From Paraphoma chrysanthemicola (lineage: Eukaryota > Ascomycota > Dothideomycetes > Pleosporales > Phaeosphaeriaceae): a stretch of 64,000 nt of DNA. Of the stretch, positions 51,608 through 63,361 are shown in pieces (the first letter of the stretch is position 1; every line of letters starts with the position of its first letter). The notes beneath the pieces were generated by a model. It saw only the letters and a program-made list of their open reading frames with translations. It searched no databases and was not told where the DNA came from. The position numbers were made by a program, and so were the translations under genes. The stretch is from contig JAGMWG010000022.1 of the NCBI GenBank assembly GCA_020744225.1, positions 620,001 to 684,000 of the forward strand, written 5' to 3'.

Positions 51608-51894
51608 TGGTAGACAAAAGCCTCGCGATTATTGTGAAGGCCAGGCAATTCCCCGGTCATGACCAGTCGCTCGTAGCCTTCTCCCCACAATGCAGCATGT
51701 TACACTCGCCGATGCGATCAGCAGTCTCATGGTTTTGGCTGTGCGGGGCATGTATACATCATCCAGCAGCAAATTCAAGGTCCATCACTCCCGTCGTTGG
51801 CTCCATTCCAAGCGTCATAGAAAGGCTTGCGACCACAGCATTTTGATGTTACTAGCTGAGCTCAAGCGATACTTCTCTATAGGTAGAGCAAGTC

Positions 51895-54800
51895 TTATCC
51901 TGTTGACACTTTCGAGCTTCTCAGGCCAAGTTTCGCTAATCCGCGTGACAATGCAGAGACCTTGCCTATGTTTGTCCTTGTACCACCATCGGATGTCTTC
52001 GAGGAGACGACTCGACCATTCTGCGTTTGGAATGCAAGCATGTGAGCATACTCAGAGCGACAGTGGCGTGTTCTCGGGTCTTCTTCGCCAAAGACGGTCG
52101 AGTGTTGTGCGCATGCTCGTTCAAACAAACGCCCAGCTTCATCGAGATAGTATTGTCGGGCAAGATTGCAAGCAAGTAAAAACATGCTCAAGAGAGTGTA
52201 CGGATGGTTAGGTCCAAGAGTCTTCTCATGCAGCGCCAGCGTTTCTCTAGCTAGCGCCTCGGCTTCCGCATATTTGCCTGCAATCTGCCGTTGCTCTATC
52301 AAGTTGCGCATGCTCATCAGCGGATCGTGGTGAGTATGCCCTAGCACCTGTTGAAAAAGCGTCAGTGCCCGTATGGTCACAGGCTCTGCTTCTTCGGCCT
52401 CGCTCTTGTCTCGACTCAGAAAACACCTTTGGTGTAGTGCGGTGGCTAAGTTTCCCATGCTCTTCAGCGTATCTGGATGGTCAAGCCCAAGTAATTTTTC
52501 CCTGCACGCCAACGTCTGCCGTTCTATGGATATCGCCTCTTCATATTTGCTGTGTTCTCGATATGCCACCAATATGTGTGCTAGGGAACTCTTGCTGGTC
52601 AGGGTGTCTGGATGCTCGGTTCCAAGCAAACACTCCCGTTGGACGAGCGTCTGTCTAATAATCGCCTCCGCCTCACTCAATTTACCCTTGACCTCCAGCA
52701 GAAGCGCCAAAGACATCATGCTGGTTTGCGTTTCTCGATGCTCAGGTCCAAACACCTTCTCATGCCGCGCGAGGGTCTGACTGTGCATTGCCTCCGCTTC
52801 CTCTAATCGGCCCATTGTTCCCAAAATGATTGCCAAGTTATTCATACTAAACATAGTAACTGTATGCTCAGGTCCGAGTATCCTTTCTGCCTGCGCTAAT
52901 GTCTGTCTCGTCATTACCTCCGCAGTTTCGAATTGACCTTGCTTCAATAAAGTATACGCCAGTTGGCTCATGCTTACCAGCGTGTTCGCATGGTCAGGTC
53001 CAAGGGCTTTTGTTCTCAACGCTAATGCAGAGCGGTGCGATGACTCGGCTGCAGGAAATTGCGCAAAAGGTATTTGACAGCGTCCCACATGGTCGAACAA
53101 CGTAGCCCTTGCTATCTCATGCTCCGTGCCATGTACCGGTATTCCTGCTGCATGTATAGCGTGTGGGAGGTACCTCGACCATGGTGCGTACCTCTCATAA
53201 CCATCAAGAGGAATAAGTTCCAGAAGGCGCTCTACGGCGGCACTTGCCCACGTCGCCCGCTCAGCATGGCTCTCTAGCCACCATTTAGATGCCATGTGAA
53301 CGAGGCGGTGCATGTCAAATAGCCTTTCCTCGGATGCTCCTTGTACGGTTTGTTGATGCTCCGTGATGAATGCGTATCCTGTCAGAGTCCCGATGGCCTT
53401 AATCTGTTGCACTGTCGATCCTTTGAAAGCAAGTAACGATTGAGGGATATTAGTGCGATCGAAACAAGCTATCATCGAGAGATACTCGGCCGCAAGGGGA
53501 TCTTGCGTACGAATCTGCTCGAATGAGATGTGCCATGTTCTTGCGATCGTGCTGTCTAGTTCGCGATACCTGCCCGCGTCTTCGAACTGCTCACTTAACA
53601 GCTCCGCCTCCTGACTCGCATGTTGGAACAATGAAAGGTAGTTCGATGCCGATATCTCATTGCTGTTAATGAATGCAGCAGCCTGAACAATGGCAAGCGG
53701 TAGATATGTGAGTAGCTCGAGCAGTTCGCCAACAGCCGTCTTGTCGGAGACCAGTCCTTGCTTCATGACACGTCGTGCGAGTAGCTCCTTGGCCTCGTCT
53801 TTGCCCATGTCTTCGAGCGCCAGCACACGGCCAAGCGTCAAGTCCGCAGCCACTTTACGGCTCCGAGAGGTGAACAGGATTCTGCCCTTGTCATTACGTG
53901 GAAAGTAGTCATCAAGTCGAGCTGTTACTGTGTCACCTGTCAAGGTACCCAGTATGACAGCCGGATCGTCAGCATTGTCAACGATCATTAGCCAGTCGCC
54001 TATGGTTCCTGCATTCAGTGCCTCTTTGACAAGTTTCTTGACGTCTGCATTGTCGTCATCAATACCTGGTATGCAGAGGCGCATACCGATTTCCTTGTAG
54101 GCAAGCTCCAAGCTTTCCTGGCTGATTGCAGGTACCCAAAACACAAAATGCTTAGCATGTCTTGTCATAGTTCGGTATGCAAACTCCAAAGCAAGTGCTG
54201 ATTTCCCGGACCCCCCTAGTCCATATATTGTCATGCGTTGGTGTGTCGCCGGCGTGAGCAATGACTGCTCGAGGAGTTGAAGCTCGTCATCTCGTCCAAC
54301 AAATCGTTCGTTTCTTGGGAAGGGTAGTAGCGCAGAGACTGGATTGTGTCAGCTGGCCTAGTCTTAAGTGGACAATCGCAATAGTATCAGATCTGGAGCG
54401 TACCGGATATCTGCCGCAAGTCTTGTAATCCTTCACCTGCCTGCCGCTTCTTGATCTCCTCTTTCAGTCGAACGGTCGCGTAATCAACACCCTCTCCGTA
54501 GATAAGGGGCAAGAAGACCCCGAAGATGCCTAGCAAACAGTAGATTTTGTCTTCTTTGACAGTAGTTACGCGGTGGGCCGCCCAGCTCATGCGCTCTTCA
54601 ACGGTCAGCTCCCCAAGGCGCTGTCCTCTAAGAACCTCAACCGGGATTTTGGTGACATGGTGTATTTCTTGCTCAAGCGACACCTTACTCCCCAGGCGCG
54701 TGTGTTCCTTCGAGAAGAACTCGACGCTAGATGGGGCTATAAGCTCCTGCAATGTCCACCCTCGTGTAAACCATCTGCTTCGTCGAAAAGCATCCAGCCA

Positions 54801-55163
54801 CGTCTGATCAGCGTGAGGACCATGAGCAGACACATCTGCAAGGTACACATAGCACTTGGATGCACGCTGATACCAACGAAACATGGAGTTGATCGCTGTG
54901 CTCAGCTCGACACTAGAAGACTGGTCTATGCAGCAGGAGTCGACCCAGAAGTATTCGAGGCCATCTGCGACAGCCTGTTCACCACAGAACACAATCTTGT
55001 CATAACCCGTCTTGTCCGTGCCTGAACCAGCGAGTATGTCGCGGTGTGTGACTTCCTGATCTGCGTACCAGGTATGCGAGAGAATGGCGTACGGAGGAGG
55101 GCGGTCATCGTCGACTCGGCTGAGCTCGAAGCCGCCACCTGGAAGTCGGTGTAGAAGACGCAT
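51895..55163 (-). CDS. HET-NB-ARC-TPR receptor (fungal NLR), 1067 aa
   Basis: STAND-type NOD-like receptor with a HET death-effector domain; such proteins trigger cell death in fungal incompatibility (HET-E/HNWD relatives). Two exons (55163-54404, 54338-51895) with a 65-base intron fuse the parts in frame. The HET domain spans 1-250 (PPYAILSHTW near 23-32, WVDSCCIDQSSS, WFTRGWTLQELIAP). NB-ARC starts with RFVGRDDELQ; the P-loop GLGGSGKS is at 293-300, Walker B LMIVDN at about 370-375, FTSRSR near 408-414 and LPLA near 466. Eight TPR units of about 42 residues run from 680 to 1010 (LGPxH..T..SM..LA). All ATPase motifs are intact, so the gene looks functional. TPR variation sets ligand specificity in related genes. 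Confidence 0.93.
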
Positions 55164-56472
55164 CGCGCGCCGACATAGTCCCTGTGCGGAGAGACTACAT
55201 TTGTATCGGTCGAGGATTGATCGCGGCGCAGCCTCGCTGCCCGCCGAGTATCTATTGCTACGCCATGGGTGCGCAGGGCTGAGCGCTTAGCAGGAGGGAC
55301 GTTTCACTGGTCCCACAGGCTTCGTCCATGCGCCTTCGCGGGCAATGTGGCAGGAAACCTTACGTTCGCTTCTGAAGAAGAACATCTGGTACGATACAAC
55401 ATCGACAATTGAGAGTAAGGTGTCGCTGCAATGCCGCATCACAGTGCCTCTCCGTGATTGGCGCGTAACACGAATGCACGCGTCCACTTTTCCAGGGGTT
55501 GCGGGAGCGCGACTGCAAGCGAGAATCAAGCAAATACCCTGGTCTGTAGCATTCGCTTGCTGTGCGGCACGCTTCCTTAATGATTCAACGCAGTCCTTAA
55601 TGACCACTGGCAGTTGTTGCCCAGCTCGCAATTGAAAGCCTCCAGCACTAGAAAGCAGAAGGCTGTGCTTGGATCTGACTTCATTATCTAGAGTGATGAG
55701 ATGTGTTCCACGGATAAATTTTGAGTTGAAAGCAATCGAAGGTTCAGTCGTCAGTTATTGACGGCTTTGTCAAAACTCTAGTACCTACAATTCGTTATTG
55801 TCTAAATCCGATCCATTATTCGGTGCATCCATAAAGCTTGCTCGCACATCTCATGTTTTGCTGAATATTTCACTTTATTGTTTTGATTCAGCTACCCTGT
55901 ATATTTGTTCTTAGTAGCAAAAGCTGTTAGGCCTTAGCGCTTCAGCACACCTATCCACATAGCCTCCACTGCATTTTCATTAATTTCCGCGATGAGGGTC
56001 GGGATGTAGGACGGCACGTATGCAATATTATTGCATAGTGTAGCTACGTGCTAAAGTATTGCGAAGTGATTGTATTATGAATACTGTCCTAGTAGAAGAA
56101 GTTTGATAGTGTAAGAGACTCGCCCGCAAGGTAGTTTTGTGCGTCTTAAGTCAATATCCGTCCCGTGCATCGGTGTCTGCTACTACGTCTTGTACTCAAG
56201 CTCTTTCTCCATCCAGATCCAGAGTCTCTCGGCAAGCTCTACATCTTTCGTCCATTTTGTGCCTCGGCTGGCCAAACCTACTGGCTCGTAGTAGTCTCCA
56301 GACACAACATCTAAACCTGCGGCCACCTACGGCTGATTAAGTACGCGATAATTTTGTAGTGTTTCTGTATAGCTTACTCAACAGGTCAGCATAATGATCG
56401 TTGCGTATTAGACACATACTATACTACACTCTTTTTACGTATGGTTCGTCTTATTAGTGTGATCAATTAAGT
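55164..56472. other. Intergenic region with gene fragments
   Basis: 1.3 kb, AT-leaning from 55690. Contains the SDR tail fragment listed next and, on the minus strand at 56033-55934, a short coding-like end (YVPSYIPTLIAEINENAVEA, then MWIGVLKR-stop) without upstream continuation. No intact gene. Confidence 0.4.
56183..56326 (-). pseudogene. C-terminal fragment of a short-chain dehydrogenase gene
   Basis: The minus-strand frame reads VAAGLDVVSGDYYEPVGLAS, then KDVELAERLWIWMEKELE, ending YKT-stop. This is the usual C-terminus of retinol-dehydrogenase-like SDRs (SGxYYEPVG...LWxWxEKEL). The codon before it is TAG and no Rossmann part lies upstream, so it is a truncated relic. It is a different SDR type from the intact gene next to it. 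Confidence 0.65.
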
Positions 56473-57324
56473 CTATACACGAACACTGGCACTCAAAAGT
56501 ACTTGCCCACCATCACACGCCACCTCAGTTCCTGTCACAAAACGATCCTTCATGATCCACCCATATGCCTCGGCGATATCCTCTGGTTGACCGAAGGTGC
56601 CCAGTAAATTTACTTGCTTCATCGCGTCAATGGCCTCTCTTCCCGTGCCCAACAGGTCCTGCAGCATCTCTGTCTGGATAGCACCAGGTTTGACGATATT
56701 TACACGGAGGGGAGCGAGGTCAATTGCAAGGCCTCGAGTCAGTCCTTCTGCAGATGCTCCCCACACTGCTGGCATAACCCATCCAGGAAGAGGCTTAGTA
56801 GAACCGACCCCTCCAGTAAGCGTGAATGATGAATTTGCGGAGAGTGGCATGTACGCCCCGGTATTGATAAGCTTGGCGATGATCAAAGGCGCTATAAGCC
56901 GGACCTTAGAGCCATGCATTGCGTTTTCCAAAGTGATGTCTGAAAGCTTATGCAGTACGTGACTGTCCCCAGCTGTGAATGCTATGTGATCCAATTTCGT
57001 GCGGCCGTGTTGCGTGACTTTGTTTAACATTGCTTCCAGGTTCGCTTCCAGGTTCTCGGAATCAAGTAAGTCTACAGCATGGCCAGAGACCTTCTCTGGA
57101 GGCATTGAAGAATATAAAGATCGTAGCAATTGAAGTTTTTCGTCGACTTTCGCTTGTCGTGATCCAGAGATAGCGACGGTGGCTCCATTTGAGAGTGCCA
57201 TACTAGCAATTGCAAAGCCGACGCCGGATGTGCCGCCAAATACGAGCACGTGAGCATCCGCAAGACGATTCCGATGAGGCAATACAGTGTTCTGAAGACT
57301 GGAAGGGTTTCTGGGAATAGACAT
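56473..57324 (-). CDS. Atypical short-chain dehydrogenase/reductase (283 aa)
   Basis: Rossmann-fold oxidoreductase. ATG at 57324 (MSIPRNPSSLQN) is preferred to the open frame from 57348. Nucleotide motif GGTSGVG is at 30-36. HAVDLLDSENL and HIAFTAGDSH match the usual D-binding and NAG-like positions, and VNIVKPGAIQTEM matches the PG motif. The catalytic S..YxxxK is not recognisable: the expected stretch reads GWVMPAVWGASAEGLTR, with neither Tyr nor Lys in place. Similar divergent SDRs occur in fungi. Activity may be changed or lost although the fold is kept. Intronless. Confidence 0.82.
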   Translation of the reverse strand: MSIPRNPSSLQNTVLPHRNRLADAHVLVFGGTSGVGFAIASMALSNGATVAISGSRQAKVDEKLQLLRSLYSSMPPEKVSGHAVDLLDSENLEANLEAMLNKVTQHGRTKLDHIAFTAGDSHVLHKLSDITLENAMHGSKVRLIAPLIIAKLINTGAYMPLSANSSFTLTGGVGSTKPLPGWVMPAVWGASAEGLTRGLAIDLAPLRVNIVKPGAIQTEMLQDLLGTGREAIDAMKQVNLLGTFGQPEDIAEAYGWIMKDRFVTGTEVACDGGQVLLSASVRV

Positions 57325-57644
57325 TTCAGCGATGTTGGTTCTTTGCACAAGGTACCTGTGATAAGAAAAGATGGGACAATATCTTCAAGGACAGACATAT
57401 CTGGCTTGTTATACTATCTACCACATCTCTTTTCGTCCGCTGTCTCTGGGGCAGGAGTAGTCCGTCCGGTATGATCATAGGTACATATCATGTTTTATTC
57501 GATAGTGAGTAACACAAGCTTTTTCCGCTCATTCACAACAACGATAGCGGACGAAACAAATCGCACTAAAAAGTATCAAGAGAGAGTAGCAGGCCGCGCA
57601 GCGCTCGTCAGCCTAGGAAGCGTAGGTTTAATCATATCGCAGAC
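57325..57644. promoter_or_regulatory. Divergent promoter between SDR and unknown gene
   Basis: 320 bases between divergent starts. A short plus frame (57490-57756) overlaps the next gene out of frame and is not supported. Confidence 0.35.
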
Positions 57645-58265
57645 ATGGAACAAACACTGGTCGCAACCCAGGACATCGCAGAACGTCATCGAGCATGCCT
57701 GTCAGGTACGGGACGAGTCGCTGGCGATGGGGCGTTCTGGGTGCATGCAATTATGAGAGCGAGGTTCGAAGAAGGGTACCGCCGAACCGCCGAAGCAACT
57801 TACATGGACGAATTGTATTACTTAGGCCCAGGACATCCAAAAAAAAACTCCCCTTCCGCCTGCCTAGCACCCGCACGCACCCCAGCCGCCGAAGATGGCG
57901 AGCCAGAATACTTTGGCGAGGGGTACGCGAGCCTGGACCAGTGGATAGCCAGCAGCGCGCTAGAGAGACTCCCTATCAAGCACACGTTCACAATTGACAA
58001 GGCAGATTTCACAAATGAGGAGGCTGATGTAGATTGTCCTCATTTGTCGGAGCATGGTAGTACAGAGTGCCCGTCGGGAGAATGCTATATGGCGATATAT
58101 AAAGGGCATCATCAGCTTCCTTATCCAAATATAAGGAACTGTGAAGCGCAAGTTGCGCCGGACGACTGGGGTGTTGAAACTTGGTGGGAGGAGATGGAGG
58201 CGCAGGACGCGGAAGCGGCGTTGGGTGAGGTTGGAGTGACCAATTTGTACTTGGTGTGGCATTGA
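57645..58265 (+). CDS. Unrecognised acidic protein (206 aa)
   Basis: Intronless open frame from ATG 57645 (MEQTLVATQDIAERHRAC) to TGA (58263-58265). The N-terminal third is helical (MRARFEEGYRRTAEATYMDE), a Pro/Ala-rich middle follows, then a Cys/His segment (DVDCPHLSEHGSTECPSGEC) and a Trp/Glu-rich acidic end (DDWGVETWWEEMEAQDAEAA). The Cys/His group might bind a metal but matches no finger I know. No signal peptide or membrane helix. The frame is long and coding-like on composition, otherwise unsupported. Confidence 0.5.
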   Translation: MEQTLVATQDIAERHRACLSGTGRVAGDGAFWVHAIMRARFEEGYRRTAEATYMDELYYLGPGHPKKNSPSACLAPARTPAAEDGEPEYFGEGYASLDQWIASSALERLPIKHTFTIDKADFTNEEADVDCPHLSEHGSTECPSGECYMAIYKGHHQLPYPNIRNCEAQVAPDDWGVETWWEEMEAQDAEAALGEVGVTNLYLVWH

Positions 58266-59283
58266 GGTGGACTTGAGTTGCTCTGATGATTTGCTCAGAG
58301 AATGGCATTGATTTACATTGTGACCTCAGTGTCCTGATTTCCACGTGGGTAAATAGCAGCCTGAAGGATGCCAACTCAAGTGTACTGTGAAAGCTGTTGA
58401 CAATACTGGCGGGCAAAGGAAATCGCAAAGGGCACATGACCCGCGATGAACAAGTGAGCCTATCATACTGTGAAGCGGTCATAGCTCATGGGAGCAAAGT
58501 CGAACTTGCTTGCCATCTTTGAAAAGTGTCCAGCAAACTGGCATGATGATGCATCCGTTGATCGGTAGACCGTGGTTTCTCGAGTATAATCCAGTAAATA
58601 TGAGACGGTCTTCGTAACATGAATGACAATGACGAGAAGCATCCCAGGCATAATGAAATACTATTCAGTTGGAAGGCACATCACTCGGAAATGGCAAAAT
58701 GGTCGACAGGATGGTGGAAAGATTATGATTCAGAAGTTGATGAGGAACTGAGACACACAAACCTTGATTAGTATGAGATTGCATCGGGAGGTGACGACGG
58801 AGGAATCGCGTGGGCGCGGTCGAGGTAGCATCGAAGGAGGGACGAATTGGAATGGAAGGTTCGACGTTCTACGAATCGATCGAGTATTGTACAGGTAAAG
58901 CATCCGTCAATAGGGGCGAAATCGATCGAGGGAGAGCAAGCAGGACACCAATTCGCATCGAATAGTTTCGCCGGTACGGATCGCCAAAGGTGAATTCGAA
59001 CCGAATGTTCCCGACTGCTGATGAGATTAATCTGTGCCTTGGCCGAGCTGCAGCTCAGGCCACCACTCGTGCTGAGAAGAAACCCCTTGAACCACTTTTA
59101 TGCTAGTCCAACACCCATACTTGTACCAATTTGTAAAAAACCGCGCCGAAAAACATAAGCCATCGAACCAACAGAGCAGGAGCAGAAATGCCTGCATGAA
59201 GCCGACAAATCCTGGAACCTACTCCGCTACGTCCAAGTCTTCGTTTGCGGCCGGTGGGGGTGGGGAATCGTCTAGTCCAGTGA
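58266..59283. other. Intergenic
   Basis: 1.0 kb. Short minus frames (58463-58651 and others) have no family. Probably 3' UTRs and spacer. Confidence 0.35.
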
Positions 59284-60220
59284 TCAGATGAGGTCGTCGT
59301 AGTCGGGATCGGGAAGCTCACTCTTGCGGACTTCGGCAGGCGCGTCAGCCTCGCGATCGCGTTCGCGCCTGTCGTCACGCTCACGGTCACCACGATCTTC
59401 ATCGCGGTCGCGGACGTCCTTCATCTCGCGGTCGCCGTTAGGGCTCCTAGACCTATCGCGATCACGACGGTCGTAGTCACGCTCGCGGCGGTCGTCCTTG
59501 CGGGGAGAGAAAGCCTCTCGATCGCGACGAGGTGAGGTGCTGCGACGGCGGGGAGAGCGCTCGCGGCCTCCACGATCGCTACGCTCGGAACGCTCACCAC
59601 GCGGGCGGTCCCGGCCAGAATCGAAGCGCCACGATGCGGAGGGAGGCGTGCGTGCCCACTGTACCTAGGCTGTTAGAACAGGTCAAGCTCTTGTCGCATT
59701 GCAGGTATACGGACCTCAATCTTCAGCAGATCATCGCGGCCAATACGCTTGTTGTGCATCTCGTGGTACGCGTCATCAGCATCGCGACGGCTCTCGTACT
59801 CAACGAAGGCGAACCTGTGCAGTTAGCACGTGCCGAGGCAGTCTGCGGATGACAAACTTACAGCCTGCTAGAAGCTGAGCGCGGGGCCGGAATGTCACAG
59901 CGGACGAGGCGACCATAGCTTGAAGATGTCAGAAAAGTCTTGTGCGGCGGTCGCGCGGAAGGAACGAAGGAGGCGCAGGCCGAGTGGGTGCATGTGACGG
60001 GATTGCGTGGGAGGAAGGAGCGGCGAAGGGAATTGCTGAAGCGCTGCCGCGAACGGAGCAGACTGGGGAGCAGCCGGCGATGGAGGATGCAAGGAAGGAC
60101 GGCGGTCGAGTTGGACGAGGCTTAGGAAACGTACCGTTCGAATTCGTAGGCGAGGTCGCGAGCGCGGGTGCCGTGGCCGAAGCCCGTGACGTAGAGGGTG
60201 GTACCGCCGCCGCGAGACAT
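59284..60220 (-). CDS. SR-type RNA-binding protein with one RRM and an Arg/Ser/Asp-rich tail (207 aa)
   Basis: Pre-mRNA splicing factor of the SR class, nuclear. Four exons (60220-60135, 59918-59862, 59814-59715, 59664-59284); introns of 216, 47 and 50 bases. The RRM (about 7-83) has RNP2 LYVTGF and RNP1 LFAFVEYE and ends IEVQWARTPP. The tail is rich in RS, RD and RE dipeptides (ERSPRRRSTSPRRDRE; RRERDYDRRDRDRSRSP) and ends LPDPDYDDLI. Fungal relatives are the Srp2/SRSF1-like proteins. The first intron is four times longer than the local norm, which fits the splicing-based self-control common in SR genes (inference). Confidence 0.9.
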
Positions 60221-61625
60221 TGTGTCGCTTGACCGTGTGTATTCTTTTGGGTGTGGTATTACAAGACTTGCAGTTAAGACAAGTCGCGGATGCTGGGGGT
60301 GAGTGATGGTGAGGTTGAAGGAAGGGCTGACCGCAAACGATGGAAAAGGCAGCTAAGCCCACTAGCGCGGTTTGGCCACCGATCCTTGGCATGGATGCAG
60401 CCTCATCTCCAACTTTGGTTCGCGGCACCCCCCGGTTTCCGATCGTGCATCTTCATTCCTGGCCTTCACGGGAGGCACGTGATTCTGACAGCGACAACAG
60501 TCCTACTGTCATTCTCCATTTCATATTAGTGTATATCGAGATGCTTGTCATATCAAGGACATTTGCGGCCTACAGTGAGGAAAGTCATCACCGACCAATA
60601 AAGCGCAGGTACAGTTGATGAACAGGCAAGAGCTGCCCGGCCGACGTGCCCGGCCGACGGTCATGGTGCCATTATTTGGTTCGATAGTGAACGCATATGC
60701 AGACATGATGTCTCGTGGTGGCTAAAGACGTGATTGACTACATCGACCTGGCTTTGTGGGCCTATAGACAGACTTGCGTTGGGAAGGGCACTTGGGACAC
60801 GATCAATACAAGATGACACTTCGAATCCTTCTTGGGACTGGTTGGAAGATGAGCGGAGGTAATACACTTAGTACCTCGGGTGATTGATAGCGTGAAGCTG
60901 ATCGTTGATGTTGGTGGTAGAAAGAGAGGAAGAAAGTGGCAACGAAACGGCTGCGCTTGTACCGTACAGTTTGCGACCGCCACTGTCCTTGTACTTACTG
61001 GCGAGCTTGACATGGCTTAGCAATCCAATCTGAGCGCACGAGATGGAATGCTCCAAACTTCTATCTATGACCTAATCACCTCACAAAATCGTCACGTGAA
61101 ACGACATCGATGCTGTACGAAGTACATGCCTGCTTGCGCAAATGTTCCCGCGGACAACAGACGAAAGTGACCACTGCCGACAAAATTGTTTGGGAAAGAC
61201 TGTCTCAAGAGTGATCATGCTAGTTTGTGGGAAATGAATCCATTTCTAAACACTGGTTACTCGATAATAGCGTGCAATAGCAACGGGGCATTGATGCTGA
61301 CCATCCTGCGCCTAGAGGAAAACAAGGTGGCTGCTTGCCTCAGGGAACAAGTGTTGTGTCTGTGCACGTGCCGCTTGGCGAACGGCAGGAACGCTGTTTT
61401 CCTGGCGCAACTTCAACCTCGCACAACCACATCACCCTCCCACATTCACACGCGCCACAAAGCCATCTACGACTCACGACTCTCTTAATATATTCACGTG
61501 TTTTCCAGACGCGCTATAGCAACGCGACAGCAGGCGCACGCTGCGACACCCTTGGTTTCCGACGCACCTCTACCCCCGAGTCTCCTCGCCGCGCGAGCAT
61601 CTTCATCTGTCGCCCTCTTTCCACC
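60221..61625. promoter_or_regulatory. Divergent region between SR and NAB2-like genes
   Basis: 1.4 kb between divergent starts; no supported gene. A 13-bp unit TGCCCGGCCGACG is repeated in tandem at 60634-60659. The last 150 bases before the NAB2-like ATG are C-rich, as in leaders of constitutive genes. Confidence 0.4.
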
Positions 61626-63361
61626 ATGGCCGACTTTTCAAACGAATCGCCTCTGGCGGTTCAGTTACAGCAGCTCGTGCAGCCCAAGCTTGCTGAGTTC
61701 GGGTGGACGACCGGAGGCGATGACACGACGTTATTCGACTACATCATGCTCATGCTAGCCAACGACAAGAACGAGTCGCAAGTCGCGCAGGAGCTTTCCA
61801 GCGATCTCCTAGATCTCGGACCCGAGAACACAGAAACACAGCAGTTTGCGCAGTGGTTGTTCGAGCAGATCGAGGTCTTGAAGCAACAAATAAATGGGGG
61901 CGGCGACACCCAAACCGCTCCAGCCAACGACGACCAAATGAATAGTGCATTGGATGACGGATCAGCGCCGACACAAGATACCGACATGGAAGGTGCTGGA
62001 GACTCCGCGCAGGGCAATATGTAAGTGCGCGAAGCTCGCTCCCAGTTCACAAATCTATCGCAACACGCGCATCATTCACTATAGAGCGCGTGCCGTGGCT
62101 GCAACCTCCAAACTGTCCCCACATACGTTTTCTTATCATAACACCGACTAACGTTTGCAGCCCGACTGGACCAAAAGCTATGCGCAGCAACGGCCCACAA
62201 CCCGCACGTGGCGGGCGCGGTGGACGCAATATGCTCGGCCAGATCAACCGGTCAATGAATCGTAACGACGACTCGGCTCTGCATCGCGTGCGAGGCGCTG
62301 CTGGAGGGATCGGCCGAGTCAACTCACATGCCGGCGGGCCTCCAAAGGGACCGCGAGGACAGAACATCGGTCGGGGCATCGAAGCCATGGCCAACGGTCG
62401 CGGCATGGGCAATGCGAATGTCAACATAGGTCAGGGCATGAACGGAATGAACTCCATGCCTATGGGTGGGATGCCAGGAATGCCTGGGATGCCACAAATG
62501 GGCAACCAGAACGGTATGCCTGGCATGCTGAACCCACAACAACAAATGGCGCTTATGCAAATGTACGAGCAACAAGCACAGATGATGCAGCAGATCTTTG
62601 CTGGTGGAGCTCCTGGGGGCTTTGTCAACCCAAATTTCAGCCAGAACAGCCGAGGTGGATCGAAGAAGTCATTACAGCAACGCATGGACCGGCCACAGCG
62701 CGGCGGCATGAATGCTTCCGCCAAGTCCTGGACGCCGAAGAAGGAGGGCCAGGATGAGACTATGGCAGACGGTGCTCCTGCTGGGAATGGCGATAGCATG
62801 GACGTGGAGACTTCTCGTCCAGACCCGTCTTCGACAATGTGCCGCTTCAACCTCCGGTGTACCAACGTAGACTGCCCATTCGTTCACCAGTCTCCAGCGG
62901 CGCCACCAGGCACACCGGTCGACATGAACGATACGTGCAGCTTCGGCGCGGCCTGCAAGAACAGCAACTGTGTCGGCAAGCATCCTTCCCCCGCCCAACG
63001 ACAGAAGTTTCAGTCAGAACAAGAGTGCGCATTCTGGCCCAACTGCCGCGACCCCGAGAACTGCCCATACAAGCACCCTACCGAGCGACCGTGTCGCAAC
63101 GGCGGCGACTGCACGAAGCCGGACTGCCCGTACTACCATACCACGATCAAGTGCAAGTTCAATCCCTGCTTGAACCCACGCTGCACCTTCAAGCACGAGG
63201 CTGGACAGAAGAAGAACACGACCAACAAGTGGGTCGCAAACAAGGAAGGTGGAGAGAAGGAGCACGTTAGCGAGAGAAAGTTTGTGGATGAGGATATGCC
63301 GGAAGAGCCCATCATTCCGGGCCAGGCTCAGACGAACGAGAGCGTCGACGTGCAGTCATAG
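61626..63361 (+). CDS. NAB2: Poly(A) RNA-binding CCCH zinc-finger protein, NAB2/ZC3H14-like (531 aa)
   Basis: Nuclear poly(A)-binding protein that limits poly(A) tail length and helps mRNA export. Two exons (61626-62020, 62161-63361), 140-base intron ending CTAACGTTTGCAG. The N-terminal 100 residues form a PWI-like helical domain (LVQPKLAEFGW...LFEQIEVLKQQ). A Gly/Arg (RGG-like) and Met/Gln/Pro-rich middle follows (about 145-320). Five C-x5-C-x4/5-C-x3-H fingers span 359-477: CRFNLRCTNVDCPFVH, CSFGAACKNSNCVGKH, CAFWPNCRDPENCPYKH, CRNGGDCTKPDCPYYH and the shorter CKFNPCLNPRCTFKH. Yeast Nab2 has seven fingers and human ZC3H14 five. The ATG sits in CCACC context. Confidence 0.93.

Noticed and set aside
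62431..62865. 144-codon minus-strand frame opposite NAB2-like gene
   Set aside because: Shadow of the Met/Gln/Gly-rich coding sequence.
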